Source: a beta proteobacterium AAP99 (GTDB taxonomy: Bacteria > Pseudomonadota > Gammaproteobacteria > Burkholderiales > Burkholderiaceae_C). Taken from it: a stretch of 64,000 nucleotides of DNA. The DNA is taken from assembly GCA_001295775.1 (NCBI GenBank), contig LJIA01000002.1, positions 248,001 through 312,000 of the forward strand. The letters run 5' to 3'. The notes beneath the pieces were generated by a model. It did not search any database, was not told the DNA's origin, and saw nothing but the letters and a program-made list of their open reading frames with translations. Made by a program: the position numbers and the translations under genes. Numbering within the stretch: the stretch's first letter is position 1; every line of letters starts with the position of its first letter. Shown in pieces: positions 25,318 through 33,924 of this stretch.

Positions 25318-25402
25318 ATGGATACGGCGCAGGCCTGATCGGTTGCGCAGGATCGGCTCCAGCCGAACAGGCTGCAACCGGGCAGCCGTACACCGTATCC
25401 AT
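25318..25402. promoter_or_regulatory. Large nested palindrome upstream of the ECF sigma gene
   Basis: Three concentric inverted repeats: atggatacggcg (25318-25329) with caccgtatccat (25391-25402), 11 of 12 matching; cggttgc (25340-25346) with gcaaccg (25374-25380); and tcggct (25353-25358) with agccga (25361-25366) around a 2-base loop. It lies between divergent genes and ends 24 bases before the sigma start. It could be an operator, a cruciform, or a structured 5' leader. No known class was recognised. Confidence 0.55.
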
Positions 25403-25426
25403 GCAGCGCATGAAGCGGACAGGTCG

Positions 25427-26029
25427 ATGATCGAGGACCGGGCCATGGTGCAGGCGGTCCTTGCCGGGGTACCCGGCGCGTTCGAGCAGCTCGTGCGGCA
25501 GCACCAGCGGCTGACCTGGCACATCCTCGCGCGCATGGTGCGCGACCCCGAGGACGCGCGCGAACTGGCGCAGGAAACCTTTCTGCGCGTGCATGCGCAG
25601 CTGCACCAGTTCCGCTTTGAATCCGCACTGAAGACCTGGATCGGCCGCGTGGCCTACTCCATCGCGCTGCGGCATCTGGAGAAAAAGCGGCTCCAGGTCG
25701 TGTCGATGGACATCGAGCCGGAGGAGGGTGCCGCGCCCGCGTGGGAGCCGGCTGACCCCGCCGCGGACGTGGAGGCGCTCTGGGCAGATGCGCAGACCCG
25801 CGAGCGCCTGCACGCCGCCATCGACACCCTGCCCGAGCTGCCGCGCACCCTGCTGACGCTGTACCACCTGGACGAACTGTCGATCGCCGAAATTGCCCAA
25901 GTCACCGGCCTGGCCAGCGGCACCATCAAGAGCCATCTGTTTCGCGCCCGCGCGCGCCTGCGCATGCAGCTGGCCGATCTGTACACGCAGGCGCCTGCGC
26001 CCACGCCCCCGGAGCCGATTCACCCATGA
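25427..26029 (+). CDS. ECF (sigma-70 family) RNA polymerase sigma factor
   Basis: A 200-residue sigma factor. Region 2: VLAGVPGAFEQLVRQHQRLT, VRDPEDARELAQETFLRVHA and FRFESALKTWIGRVAYSIAL. A short acidic linker (DIEPEEGAAPAWEPADPAA) leads to region 4: LPELPRTLLTLYHLDELSIA and TGLASGTIKSHLFRARARLR. The start at 25427 is the first ATG consistent with the family length. It overlaps the next gene by ATGA, so that product is its likely regulator. The palindrome upstream may be part of its control. Confidence 0.9.
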   Translation: MIEDRAMVQAVLAGVPGAFEQLVRQHQRLTWHILARMVRDPEDARELAQETFLRVHAQLHQFRFESALKTWIGRVAYSIALRHLEKKRLQVVSMDIEPEEGAAPAWEPADPAADVEALWADAQTRERLHAAIDTLPELPRTLLTLYHLDELSIAEIAQVTGLASGTIKSHLFRARARLRMQLADLYTQAPAPTPPEPIHP

Positions 26030-26463
26030 TGCCGAACAACCCCGCCGACAGCGCGACCGACTCAGCTGCGCGCGAACGCCATTGGCTTGCGCAGGAGGCC
26101 GCGATGGATGCCACCGCAAGCGCCGCAGACCCAGGCTATCGGCTCATCCACCGCGCCCTGCAGGCCGACGAACCCGCCGGTCTGCCGCCGGACTTCGCGC
26201 ACCGTGTCGCCGCGATGGCGCGCCGTGCGGCGCCTCCGGCGCCGCAGCGCTTTGAGCGCTGGCTGCCCGTCTGGGCGCTGACCCCGTTCGCGGGGCTGGC
26301 ATTGGCCTTGTTCGGGCTGGACGGGATGGCCGCCATGTTCACGGCCGCCCAGCGCGCGCTTACGGACGCGCCGCCCGCCACGGCGTTGCCGCTGGCCTGG
26401 GCGCTGTGCGCGCTCGCCAGCCTGCCGCTTTGCACGCTGCCCTGGGAGCGCTGGCATCGCTGA
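26026..26463 (+). CDS. Probable anti-sigma-like membrane protein
   Basis: A 145-residue protein overlapping the sigma stop codon (ATGA). Residues 1-80 are soluble and contain PGYRLIHRALQADEPAGLPP and DFAHRVAAMARRAAPP. Two TM helices follow (residues ~85-108 and ~120-140). Position and topology are those of the small anti-sigma or sigma-regulating membrane proteins encoded after ECF genes. No Zn-binding H-x3-C-x2-C motif is present, so it is not a classical zinc anti-sigma factor. Confidence 0.65.
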   Translation: MMPNNPADSATDSAARERHWLAQEAAMDATASAADPGYRLIHRALQADEPAGLPPDFAHRVAAMARRAAPPAPQRFERWLPVWALTPFAGLALALFGLDGMAAMFTAAQRALTDAPPATALPLAWALCALASLPLCTLPWERWHR

Positions 26464-26832
26464 TTATCAATCAAGCGTTGATTAATGACGTCAGTCAACC
26501 GCCATTCAATCGCTGCGTTTGATAATTCGTGGAGCCAGGTTTCCGCTTGCTCCGTGCGGATCTCCAGACATTTCAGCTGCGCCAATTGACGTTTGCATTC
26601 CACGCCGCGGAGAGCTTTGCAGACGTGCGCGCGGTTGACGGACTGTGGCCGAGACTGTTCGGTCAGGCGCGAATTCCGCGCGCACGTCGGCGAGCGCCAA
26701 TTGCCAGTGCGGCATCGCTGGCGCACAGTGTCTGACCCAGCGCAAACAGCCCGACCGAGCCCGCAATGAAGATGGTGCGCAGCGTCCGATCCGGCTGATC
26801 AGGCGCCGCACCTGCCAGGAGTCAGGCAGACA
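26464..26832. other. Intergenic region with AT-rich dyad and a half repeat
   Basis: About 370 bases without a supported gene. At 26469-26483 there is a dyad aatcaa-gcg-ttgatt in an A+T-rich patch, a possible operator. At 26539-26568 the sequence gtttccgcttgctccgtgcg then gatctccag matches the reverse complement of the dispersed repeat tail plus one arm. The promoter of the TPR-LuxR gene must lie in this stretch. Confidence 0.4.
26539..26568 (-). repeat. Half copy of the dispersed repeat, minus orientation
   Basis: Reads gtttccgcttgctccgtgcg then gatctccag; the reverse complement of copy E reads ctttccgcttgtccggtgcg then gttcttcag. The second arm is missing. It is the clearest minus-strand relative in the window. 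Confidence 0.45.
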
Positions 26833-28236
26833 GTGAACCGAACGGAACTCGATCAGTTGATCGATGCGCTTGCCGAGCGCAGCACGGAACTTGACTGGCG
26901 GCTTGAGGAAGCCCGTCGCCTGCATCGCCTGGCCTACACGATGGGCTACACCCGGGCGATAGCGCGCACCCTGACCCACCAGGGCGACGTGCTCTCTCGC
27001 CAGCGCCGCTTCGGCGACTCGATCCGCGTGCTGCAGCGTGCCGTGGACGCGGCGCTCAAGGGCGGCTGCCAGGATGTGGCGCGCGAAGCCCTGGGCTGGC
27101 TGGCCGGCTGCGAGCTCGAAGCGGGCCGCTACCGCCAGGGCATTGCCCACAGCGTCGACCTCATGCGCAGCGCCGTGGCCGCCAAGGACCGGCGCATGCT
27201 CGTCTGGGCCATGCTGCTGGTGGCGCTGGCCATGGCGCGCGCCGGCGCGGACGAGCGCTGCATCACCATCCTGCAGCATGCGCAGCGCCTGCGCGGCGAG
27301 ACCTTCCCCGACCTGGCCTACGCCATCGACCGCAATCTCGGCATCTCGCTGATGCATCTGGGCCGGCTCGAAGAGGCGCAGGCGACACTGCAGCGCGCGC
27401 TGGACGCGGCTACGGCCCGCGGCGACACAACCTCCCAGGGCCAGTGCCTGAGCAAGCTGGCGCAGGTGGCCGCCAAGCAGAACGACCGTGCCCGCGCGCT
27501 CGGTCTGCTGGCCATGGCGCAGGCCCTGCATCCCCTGCCTTCGGACTCGCTGGCCGCGCTCGGCCCGGCGCGCTACGTGCAACTGGCCGCCGGCCTGGCC
27601 TATGCCGATCTGCGCATGAACGGTCATGCGCGCGCCGCCTTGCGCAATGCACTCGACGAAGACGAAGGTGCGCTCAACGACTACCAGCGCCAGCAGGCCC
27701 ATGAAACCCTGAGCCGCCTGTTCGCCGCCACCGGCGAGTGGCAGGCGGCCTACCAGGCGCTGGAGATTGCGCACAGCCTGGAGCACAAGCTCAAGCAGCC
27801 CCTGCAGATGCCGGCTGCGGATCTGGCCTATCTGGACCTGCTCAACGAGGTGCGCCAGCTGCCAGATGCGCCGCACTGGCGCGAGATGGCCTCCGACGAC
27901 GCCGCGCCGGACGTGGACGCAGCAGCCGCCACCGCAGAGCCCGCGCGGGACGCGACGGCCGAACCCGCCGAGCCTGCCGCGCCTGGCAAGCAAGCGCCAC
28001 CCGTGACACCGGCGCTGACCCCGCGGCAGATGCTGGTCGCGCAGATGCTGGCAGACGGCGCCACCAACGACGAGATTGCCCAGCGGCTGGGCGTGAGCGC
28101 GAGCACCGCGCGCTATCACATCAGCACCGCCATGGGCCGCCTGGGCATCCAGCATCGCGCACAGGCCCACGACGCGCTCGCGCGGCTGCGCCCGCCGCCT
28201 ACGGTGTCCGGCCAGCGCGCCGAAACCGGGCGCTGA
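26833..28236 (+). CDS. TPR-containing LuxR-type transcriptional regulator
   Basis: A 467-residue cytoplasmic protein. Residues ~20-330 are helical repeats of TPR type (RLHRLAYTMGYTRAIARTLT, GDVLSRQRRFGDSIRVLQRA, GRLEEAQATLQRALDAATAR). An Ala/Pro-rich linker follows (residues ~355-395), then a LuxR helix-turn-helix: LTPRQMLVAQMLADGATNDE, IAQRLGVSASTARYHISTAM. It has no receiver or AAA domain, so it probably senses a protein or small ligand through the TPR region. GTG start at 26833 with AGGAG about ten bases before. Its targets cannot be read from the sequence. Confidence 0.82.
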   Translation: MNRTELDQLIDALAERSTELDWRLEEARRLHRLAYTMGYTRAIARTLTHQGDVLSRQRRFGDSIRVLQRAVDAALKGGCQDVAREALGWLAGCELEAGRYRQGIAHSVDLMRSAVAAKDRRMLVWAMLLVALAMARAGADERCITILQHAQRLRGETFPDLAYAIDRNLGISLMHLGRLEEAQATLQRALDAATARGDTTSQGQCLSKLAQVAAKQNDRARALGLLAMAQALHPLPSDSLAALGPARYVQLAAGLAYADLRMNGHARAALRNALDEDEGALNDYQRQQAHETLSRLFAATGEWQAAYQALEIAHSLEHKLKQPLQMPAADLAYLDLLNEVRQLPDAPHWREMASDDAAPDVDAAAATAEPARDATAEPAEPAAPGKQAPPVTPALTPRQMLVAQMLADGATNDEIAQRLGVSASTARYHISTAMGRLGIQHRAQAHDALARLRPPPTVSGQRAETGR

Positions 28237-28278
28237 GGCCTGCGGGTCACGCAGGCAGCGCGGGTTCGCTGCGTCGAC

Positions 28279-28896
28279 TCAGTGTTCTTCCAGCTCGTGC
28301 AGCCACCATTCCACCTGCGGCAGGCGGTCATTGCCCCAGAAGTGCTCGCCCTCGACGACGATCCACGGCGAACCAAAGGTGCCCTGCGCAATGGCGGCTT
28401 CCGTCTGGGCCTTGAGTCTGTCCTTGTAGACCGGGTCGGCGCAGGCCGCGGCGGCCGCGGCGCCGTCCACACCGAGCTCGGCGGCGAACGCACCGATCCA
28501 GGCCGGATCATTGATCGGCGCGCTTTCGGTGAAGTAGGCGCGCATCGCGCCCTTGGCGAAGGCGGGCACCTTGCCCGGCGCATGATCGTTCATCCAGATC
28601 GTGGTGCGGGCAATGTTCTGCGTGAGCATCGGAAAAGTGCTCGGGAAGGTGAAGGGCAGGCCGGCAAAGCGGGCGCTGCGCTCGAAGTCGTGCTTTGAAT
28701 AGCGCGCCTTGGGCTCGTACTGATTCACCAGCGGCGCGCTGCCTGACAGCGGAAACACCGCGCCCAGCAGGAAGGGCTTGAACACCACGCTGCGGCCGTA
28801 CTGCAGGGCGATGCCCTCGATCTTCCAGGCCGCGAAATAGCTGTACGGGCTGACGTAGTCGAACCAGAACTCCACCGGCGCCTTGTCCTTGGCCAT
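28279..28896 (-). CDS. 2-hydroxychromene-2-carboxylate isomerase family protein (DsbA-like fold)
   Basis: A 205-residue protein of the HCCA isomerase/kappa-GST family: VEFWFDYVSPYSYFAAWKIE with the catalytic Ser16 in SPYS where DsbA would have Cys, ALQYGRSVVFKPFLLGAVFP, the helical insert (residues ~70-165), and the C-terminal GTFGSPWIVVEGEHFWGNDR followed by LPQVEWWL. NahD-type members isomerise 2-hydroxychromene-2-carboxylate in naphthalene degradation; others are glutathione-dependent oxidoreductases. No naphthalene genes are nearby, so the substrate remains open. Confidence 0.87.
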   Translation of the reverse strand: MAKDKAPVEFWFDYVSPYSYFAAWKIEGIALQYGRSVVFKPFLLGAVFPLSGSAPLVNQYEPKARYSKHDFERSARFAGLPFTFPSTFPMLTQNIARTTIWMNDHAPGKVPAFAKGAMRAYFTESAPINDPAWIGAFAAELGVDGAAAAAACADPVYKDRLKAQTEAAIAQGTFGSPWIVVEGEHFWGNDRLPQVEWWLHELEEH

Positions 28897-29268
28897 CGCG
28901 GTCTCCCTGTCATGTTGAGTTGCCGGATGCTAGGCGCGAAGACCGCTGCCTGCGCTGCGCTGGCACGGCCATGCCGGCGCACGCGCGACGAAGGAGTGAG
29001 CGATACCGAACATCAACGCAAACGTTTCATGCCAGTGCGCTGGCACCGTGCCCTCCATCCAACGAAGAAGCAGGAAGTTGCCGGAAGATCGTCAAATATT
29101 GGGGTTGAAATGTCAGAAATGATTGAAAACGTCATGTAAGCCTTCTCGTAAGCAAACGTTTCCATACGATCGCGGGACAACTTTTTTGCACAGACGCTTC
29201 GCCACCCAGATGCGCGCAATGACGCCCCGCGCTGCCCAGCCGGCCGCGCCGGGCAGAGGAGCACAGGA
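28897..29268. other. Intergenic region between divergent genes
   Basis: About 370 bases, partly A+T-richer (29070-29180), between the leftward isomerase gene and the ammonium transporter gene. It should hold the promoter of the latter; no clear sigma-54 or sigma-70 site was identified. The rightward frame at 28912-29139 has no similarity or ribosome binding site. Confidence 0.35.
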
Positions 29269-30552
29269 ATGACGATCAGGGGCCTGCGCGCGATCGGCGC
29301 GCTCATCATCAGTACGGCCATGACCGGGGCCGCGTGGGCCCAGGCCACCGCTGCGGCACCGGCTGCGGACCAGAGCGGCAACATCGCCTGGGCACTCATC
29401 TCCACCGTGCTGGTGCTGATGATGTGCTTTCCCGGTCTGGCGCTGTTCTAAGGCGGGCTGTCGCGCGAGAAGAATTCAGTCAACGCCTTCTTGCAGGTGC
29501 TCGCCGCGTCAGCCATTGGCTCGCTGGCCTTTCTGTTCATCGGTTTTGGTTTCGCCTTTCAGGGCACGGGCTCGATCATCGGCCAGTTCAGCCTGCCTTC
29601 GGACTGGTTCTTCAGCAGTGCGCCCGTGGACAAGCTCTACACCACAGTGCCGGTGGGCATGTTCGCCATCTTCCAGCTGGCTTTTGCCGCGGTGACCATC
29701 GGCATTCTGCTGGGCGCGTCGGCCGAACGCGTGAGCTTCGGCTTCATCCTGCTCTTCGTACCCCTGTGGGTGCTGGCGGTGTACACGCCGGTGGCGCGAT
29801 GGGTATGGAGCGAACACGGCTGGCTGCACACGATCGGCGCGATCGACTTTGCGGGTGGCATGGTGGTCCACGTCTGTTCGGGCTTCTCGGCACTGGCGCT
29901 GGTGCTGATGCTGGGCAAGCGCGAAGGCTTCGGTCGCGAGCCCTTCGAGCCCAACAGTCCGGCGCTGGCCGCCATGGGCGCCGCCTTTCTCGTCGTGGGC
30001 TGGTACGGCTTCAATGCGGGATCGGCCTTGGCCGCAGATGGCAACGCGATCCGTGCGCTGATCACCACGCACGTGGCGGCCTGCGCCGGTGGCGCAGCCT
30101 GGCTGATCCTGGAGTTCTACATCCGGCGCTTCACCTCGCTGATCGGCGTGCTCACGGGCGTGCTCGGTGCGCTGGTGGCCATCACGCCCGCCTCGGGCTT
30201 CGTCACGCCGGAAGCAGCAGCGCTGATCGGTGTGCTGGGCGCGGGCGCGGCCTACTTCGGTGCCGTGATGCTGCGCGGCATGAGCTGGTACGACGATGCC
30301 TTCGACGTCTTCGGCGTGCACGGCACGGCTGGCATCGTCGGCTCGCTGGCAGTCGGCGTGCTCGCCGCACCGCAGCTGGCCAAGAACGCCAGCTTCACGG
30401 CGCAGGCCATCGGCACGCTGGCGGTGGCAGCCTATGCCTTCGTGGCCACCATCGTGGTCTACCTGGTCGTCCGCGTGATCATCAAGCCGCGCGTGAGCAC
30501 CGAGCAGGAACGCGACGGCCTGGACCTGACCTACCACGGCGAGGCGTCCTGA
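29269..30552 (+). pseudogene. amtB: Ammonium transporter gene interrupted by an in-frame TAA
   Basis: An Amt/MEP/Rh family transporter. The first part (29269-29448) encodes a signal-like N-terminus and part of TM1, ending in MMCFPGLALF, after which TAA (29449-29451) stands where the family has the Tyr of LFYGGL. The same frame then resumes GGLSREKNSVNAFLQVLAAS and stays open for the rest of the protein. All later landmarks are intact: GFAFQGTGSIIG, VHVCSGFSALALVLMLG with the first pore His, FNAGSALAADGNAIRAL, and DVFGVHGTAGIVGSLA with the second pore His. One base change (TAC or TAT to TAA) therefore truncates it. A sequencing error or an active allele elsewhere in the genome cannot be excluded. 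No glnK gene follows. Confidence 0.85.
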
Positions 30553-30577
30553 ACCGCGCGCCGCAGGGAGAGCGATC

Positions 30578-30919
30578 ATGACTCCGCAGGAAATGCAGCT
30601 GTACGCCCGCTTTGCGCACGCCATGCGCAAGGCTGGCGTGACTCTGGACCTGATGCGCTTTGTCAACGAAGACGCCTACGCGGGCGTGATGCTGCAGCAG
30701 GCCATGAGCTCCACGGATTTGGACCTGCTGCAGCTTGCGCTCAATGTGGGTGATGTGCGCAAGCTGCTCAACGGCAGCCGCGCAGCGTCGGCCCAGGCTG
30801 CGCCCGGTCAGGCCATCCAGCCGGGCGCAGCGCCAAGCGGCACCGCCGCCAGCCCGGCTGTGAGTCCAACCGACACCCAGCCCACCAGCCCGAAGCGCTT
30901 CGTCCGCTCGCTGCGCTGA
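30578..30919 (+). CDS. Hypothetical protein following amtB
   Basis: Not recognised. 113 residues; a helical N-terminal half (MTPQEMQLYARFAHAMRKAG, DAYAGVMLQQAMSSTDLDLL) and a Pro/Ala/Thr-rich C-terminal half (PGQAIQPGAAPSGTAASPAV). No signal or TM helix. AGGGAGAG precedes the start. It lies 26 bases after the ammonium transporter gene on the same strand and is probably co-transcribed, in the position where a PII gene (glnK) would often be found, but it has no PII features. Confidence 0.6.
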   Translation: MTPQEMQLYARFAHAMRKAGVTLDLMRFVNEDAYAGVMLQQAMSSTDLDLLQLALNVGDVRKLLNGSRAASAQAAPGQAIQPGAAPSGTAASPAVSPTDTQPTSPKRFVRSLR

Positions 30920-31082
30920 CCGAAGCTGCCGCCGCAGGGTGCGCCTTCGGCTGGCTCCGCGCAGGATGCAACGGGTAAAGGGCTGCAGCTTCGGGCCATT
31001 GCTGTAAGGCTCCCGCACGCCGCCCGACTGATGATCGAACGCCCCGCTCCAGCGCGGGCACCCGACTTCTCAGGGAACGGTC

Positions 31083-31436
31083 ATGCACAAGATTGCGCTC
31101 GTCATCTACAGCACGCTCGAAGGCTCGGGCAATTCGGCGATCTACCGCGCCATGATGTTTGCGCAGGAACTGCGCCGGGCGGGTGACGACGTGAGCGTCA
31201 CGTTCGACGGCGCAGGCAGCAAGGCGGCGGCCGAGCTTGCGCAGCCGGCGCACCGGATGCATGGCCTGTTCAATGACATTCGGCCTGCGGTGCGCGGCGT
31301 ATGCAGCTACTGCGCCAAGTCCTACGGGGTACTGGATCAGATTGAGGCGGCCGGCCTGCCGCTGCTGACCGATGACCGTGGCCACGCGAGCCTGCGCGCC
31401 CTGCTGGACGAGGGCCGCCAGATCATCACGGTCTGA
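31083..31436 (+). CDS. DsrE/DsrF-like family protein
   Basis: A 117-residue protein with the DsrE fold: MHKIALVIYSTLEGSGNSAI, YRAMMFAQELRRAGDDVSVT, and a late RGVCSYCAKSYG with a Cys74-x2-Cys77 pair. DsrE-family members carry sulfur in persulfide relays or act as small redox proteins; the CxxC suggests such chemistry here, but no sulfur-oxidation genes are adjacent. GGGA lies before the start. It is single and convergent with the methyltransferase gene. Confidence 0.78.
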   Translation: MHKIALVIYSTLEGSGNSAIYRAMMFAQELRRAGDDVSVTFDGAGSKAAAELAQPAHRMHGLFNDIRPAVRGVCSYCAKSYGVLDQIEAAGLPLLTDDRGHASLRALLDEGRQIITV

Positions 31437-31453
31437 GGCCGCCGCCGCGCAGC

Positions 31454-32233
31454 TCAGATCAGCGCCGCGTGAAACACCCAGGTGGTCATCGGCAGGCGCA
31501 CATTGCCGCCGGTGTGATGGGCATCGAACAGATCGCCCAGTGAGTCACACAGCGCGGCCAGCTCCGGCGTACCGGGCGCGGGGCTGTAGGACGCGGAGGT
31601 GGCGCGCTGGATCAGACCCTCGCGGTCCAGCCATTGCGCATTGGCGAGCTTGAGTGTGGTCCAGCGCGCATGGCCGAAGACCTGCGTCATGGCCGTGCGG
31701 TGCTTGTCTTCGAGCGTCACGCCCGGCCTGGGCAGCTGCGTGCTGCGGTACTCCTCGCTGGCTGCTGCGAGCACGGCGTCGTAGGCGGCGATGAACGGGT
31801 CGTCGTGATCGCGGATGTTCCAGAACAGCGCGAGCTGACCGTCCGGTGCAAGCATGCGCCGGACCTCCCTGGCGAAGACGGGCTTGTCGAACCAGTGGAA
31901 GGCCTGGCCCGCCACGGCGAGTTTTACGCTGCCCGCGGGCAGGCCGGTGGCTTCGGCGGGCGCAGCCACGCTCTTGAATTGCGCGCCCCAGTCGGTGAGC
32001 GCGGCTTCGCCCGCTGCGCGCATCTCGGTGTTCGGCTCCACGCCCATGACGCGCAGGCCCGCTCGCAGGAAGGGCGTGCAGCTCAGGCCCGTGCCGCTGC
32101 CGATGTCCGCCACCGTGTCGCCGACCTGCAGGCCGCAGGCCGCCATGAGCCGCTCCCCAAGCGCGTCCGGATAGCTTGGCCGCGCAGCCAGGTAGGCCTG
32201 CACCCGGTTCGAGAAGCGCTCGGTGTTCTTCAT
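31454..32233 (-). CDS. Class I SAM-dependent methyltransferase
   Basis: A 259-residue methyltransferase starting MKNTERFSNRVQAYLAARPS. The SAM-binding motif is VADIGSGTGLSCTPFLRAGL, followed by VMGVEPNTEMRAAGE (acidic end of strand 2), AVAGQAFHWFDKPVF and REVRRMLAPDGQLALFWNIR. This is the UbiE/methyltransferase-11-like subgroup; the acceptor is unknown. The start at 32233 overlaps the stop of the zinc-ribbon gene upstream by ATGA, so they form one transcript. Confidence 0.85.
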   Translation of the reverse strand: MKNTERFSNRVQAYLAARPSYPDALGERLMAACGLQVGDTVADIGSGTGLSCTPFLRAGLRVMGVEPNTEMRAAGEAALTDWGAQFKSVAAPAEATGLPAGSVKLAVAGQAFHWFDKPVFAREVRRMLAPDGQLALFWNIRDHDDPFIAAYDAVLAAASEEYRSTQLPRPGVTLEDKHRTAMTQVFGHARWTTLKLANAQWLDREGLIQRATSASYSPAPGTPELAALCDSLGDLFDAHHTGGNVRLPMTTWVFHAALI

Positions 32234-33288
32234 GCCGCATCCGTCGCGGCCTGATGCGCGGCCGGCTCGCCGCAGGCATGGCAGTAGCGCGCAAAGGCGT
32301 TCTTGCGCGTGTTGCATTTGCCGCAGCGGTCAAACAGGCCAATGCCGCAGTGCGGGCAGTGATTGTTTTCCGGGTTGGCCAGATCCACCGGGCGCTCGCA
32401 GCCCGGGCAGACCTTCTTTGTCAGGCGCGCCATGGCCAGGTCGTAGCTGAGGCTTTCCCTGCGCTGGACTTCGGGCTGGGCTTCGGCGAGCTTCTGGCGC
32501 TCCAGATAGCGCTGCATGGCGCGGATGGCGTAGTGCCCGATCACCCCTGTGAGAACGATGCCCACGAGATAGCGCACGTATCCGCCGTAGCTGGGCAGAT
32601 AGGGCACCAGCTCGACGAAGAACGCAAACAGTGCAAAGAAGATGAAGCCCCACACGAAGGGCCAGTACTGCCCCTTGCGCTTCTTCACGAAGAGCCAGCC
32701 GGCGATTAGCAGCAGCGGCAGGGTCAGCGCAAGGCGGTAGAGAAAGACACGCAGCTCCTGCTTGCGGCGCTCGGTTGCCAGCTGCTCATTGGCGCTGCGC
32801 TCCAGCTCGCTCAACGCCCGTTGCTGCGCGCCACGCTGCTGCAGCAGCGTGAGAAGCTGCGCGTCAATGCCTTCCAGCACGCGCTGCGCATCCCGTTCCT
32901 GCGTCTTGAGCTTGTCCAGCGCCTTGGTGCGGGCAATGACCTCGGGGTCCTGCTCGCTCCTCTGCGTGGCGCTGCGCGTGGCCAGCCAATTGGCGAAGGT
33001 GTCCTGCGCCTCGCGCACGTCATTGCGCGCGGTGGTCAATGCAAGCTGTGCGGTCTCGCGCTGCTCATTGAGTTCGCGCTGCCGCTTTTCGTAGGCTTCG
33101 AGCTGGGCACGCAGCGGCGCGGCGGCCGCCTTGTCGATGTAGTCGTCCGTCTGCAGCCGCTCCTCCACCCGCGGCAGATCGCTGACGATCAGGCCGCCCA
33201 GGCCGATCAGAAAGCCCGCAAACACCACCGCCACGAGCCACAGCCCGCGGCGGAACCACTTCTCACTGAGCCGAATCCCCTTGCTCAT
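32230..33288 (-). CDS. Membrane protein with coiled coil and C-terminal zinc ribbon
   Basis: A 352-residue protein. TM1 at residues ~15-36 (LWLVAVVFAGFLIGLGGLIV), a long coiled coil at ~40-180 rich in Glu/Gln/Arg heptads (EAYEKRQRELNEQRETAQLA), two to three further TM helices at ~188-270, and a soluble C-terminus with two CxxC pairs: KKVCPGCERPVDL, NNHCPHCGIGLFDRCGKCNT, and ARYCHACGEP. The latter should bind zinc. Such proteins are annotated as zinc-ribbon or serine-endopeptidase-like, with no proven role. The GGAGTGC site sets the start at 33288. Confidence 0.78.
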   Translation of the reverse strand: MSKGIRLSEKWFRRGLWLVAVVFAGFLIGLGGLIVSDLPRVEERLQTDDYIDKAAAAPLRAQLEAYEKRQRELNEQRETAQLALTTARNDVREAQDTFANWLATRSATQRSEQDPEVIARTKALDKLKTQERDAQRVLEGIDAQLLTLLQQRGAQQRALSELERSANEQLATERRKQELRVFLYRLALTLPLLLIAGWLFVKKRKGQYWPFVWGFIFFALFAFFVELVPYLPSYGGYVRYLVGIVLTGVIGHYAIRAMQRYLERQKLAEAQPEVQRRESLSYDLAMARLTKKVCPGCERPVDLANPENNHCPHCGIGLFDRCGKCNTRKNAFARYCHACGEPAAHQAATDAA

Positions 33289-33375
33289 CAGCGCACTCCC
33301 TATCTGGTCTGGAATGCGGCGCATGATGCGCGAGCGGCGCGGGCTTGCCTATCGCCCGTGCAGGGCAGCATCAGC

Positions 33376-33924
33376 TCAATCGACCTTCGGTGTCATCAGC
33401 TGCACCACATCCAGCTGCACGCTGCCGCGTTCGCTGGTGACCATGACGCCGGCATCCTGGATACTGAACTGCAGGCTCATGCTGCGCTCGGCCAGGGCTG
33501 CTAGCGCCTGGCTCTGCGCTGCAGCCACGCTCTGCACCGTGAGATTGCGGGTGCGCGTGAGCTTGTTCTCGATGTTGCGCCACCAGATGTCGGTGCTGCT
33601 GGCATAACCCAGCACGCTGACCTGCTGCGCGCGGCCGCAGGCCTTGAGGATGGCGCGATCATCCGGCTGGCCGACCTCGATCCAGTGCGTGATGGCGCCG
33701 GTCAGGTCGCGCGTGAGCACGTCGGGTTCGTCCGGATCGCTCAAGCCCTTGCCGAAGCCCATGCGCTCGTCGGCATGCAGCGCAAAAGCCAGCAGGCGGA
33801 TCATCATGCGCTCGTCGTTCTCGCTGGGATGGCGCGCGATGGTGAGCGCGTGGTCCGCGTAGTAGTTGCGGTCCATGTCGGCGATCGACAGGTTCGCCTT
33901 GTAGATGGTGGATTTGAGGGCCAT
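33376..33924 (-). CDS. yaeQ: YaeQ family protein
   Basis: A 182-residue protein nearly identical in plan to YaeQ: MALKSTIYKANLSIADMDRN, YYADHALTIARHPSENDERM, MIRLLAFALHADERMGFGKG, DPDEPDVLTRDLTGAITHWI and GYASSTDIWWRNIENKLTR. YaeQ adopts a PD-(D/E)xK nuclease-like fold and has been linked to suppression of rfaH defects in enterobacteria. Single gene, followed upstream by the inverted-repeat element. Confidence 0.93.
   Translation of the reverse strand: MALKSTIYKANLSIADMDRNYYADHALTIARHPSENDERMMIRLLAFALHADERMGFGKGLSDPDEPDVLTRDLTGAITHWIEVGQPDDRAILKACGRAQQVSVLGYASSTDIWWRNIENKLTRTRNLTVQSVAAAQSQALAALAERSMSLQFSIQDAGVMVTSERGSVQLDVVQLMTPKVD

Noticed and set aside
29013-29405. Leftward frame of 130 codons over the amtB start
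   Set aside because: Overlaps the beginning of the transporter gene on the other strand and has no ribosome binding site or similarity.
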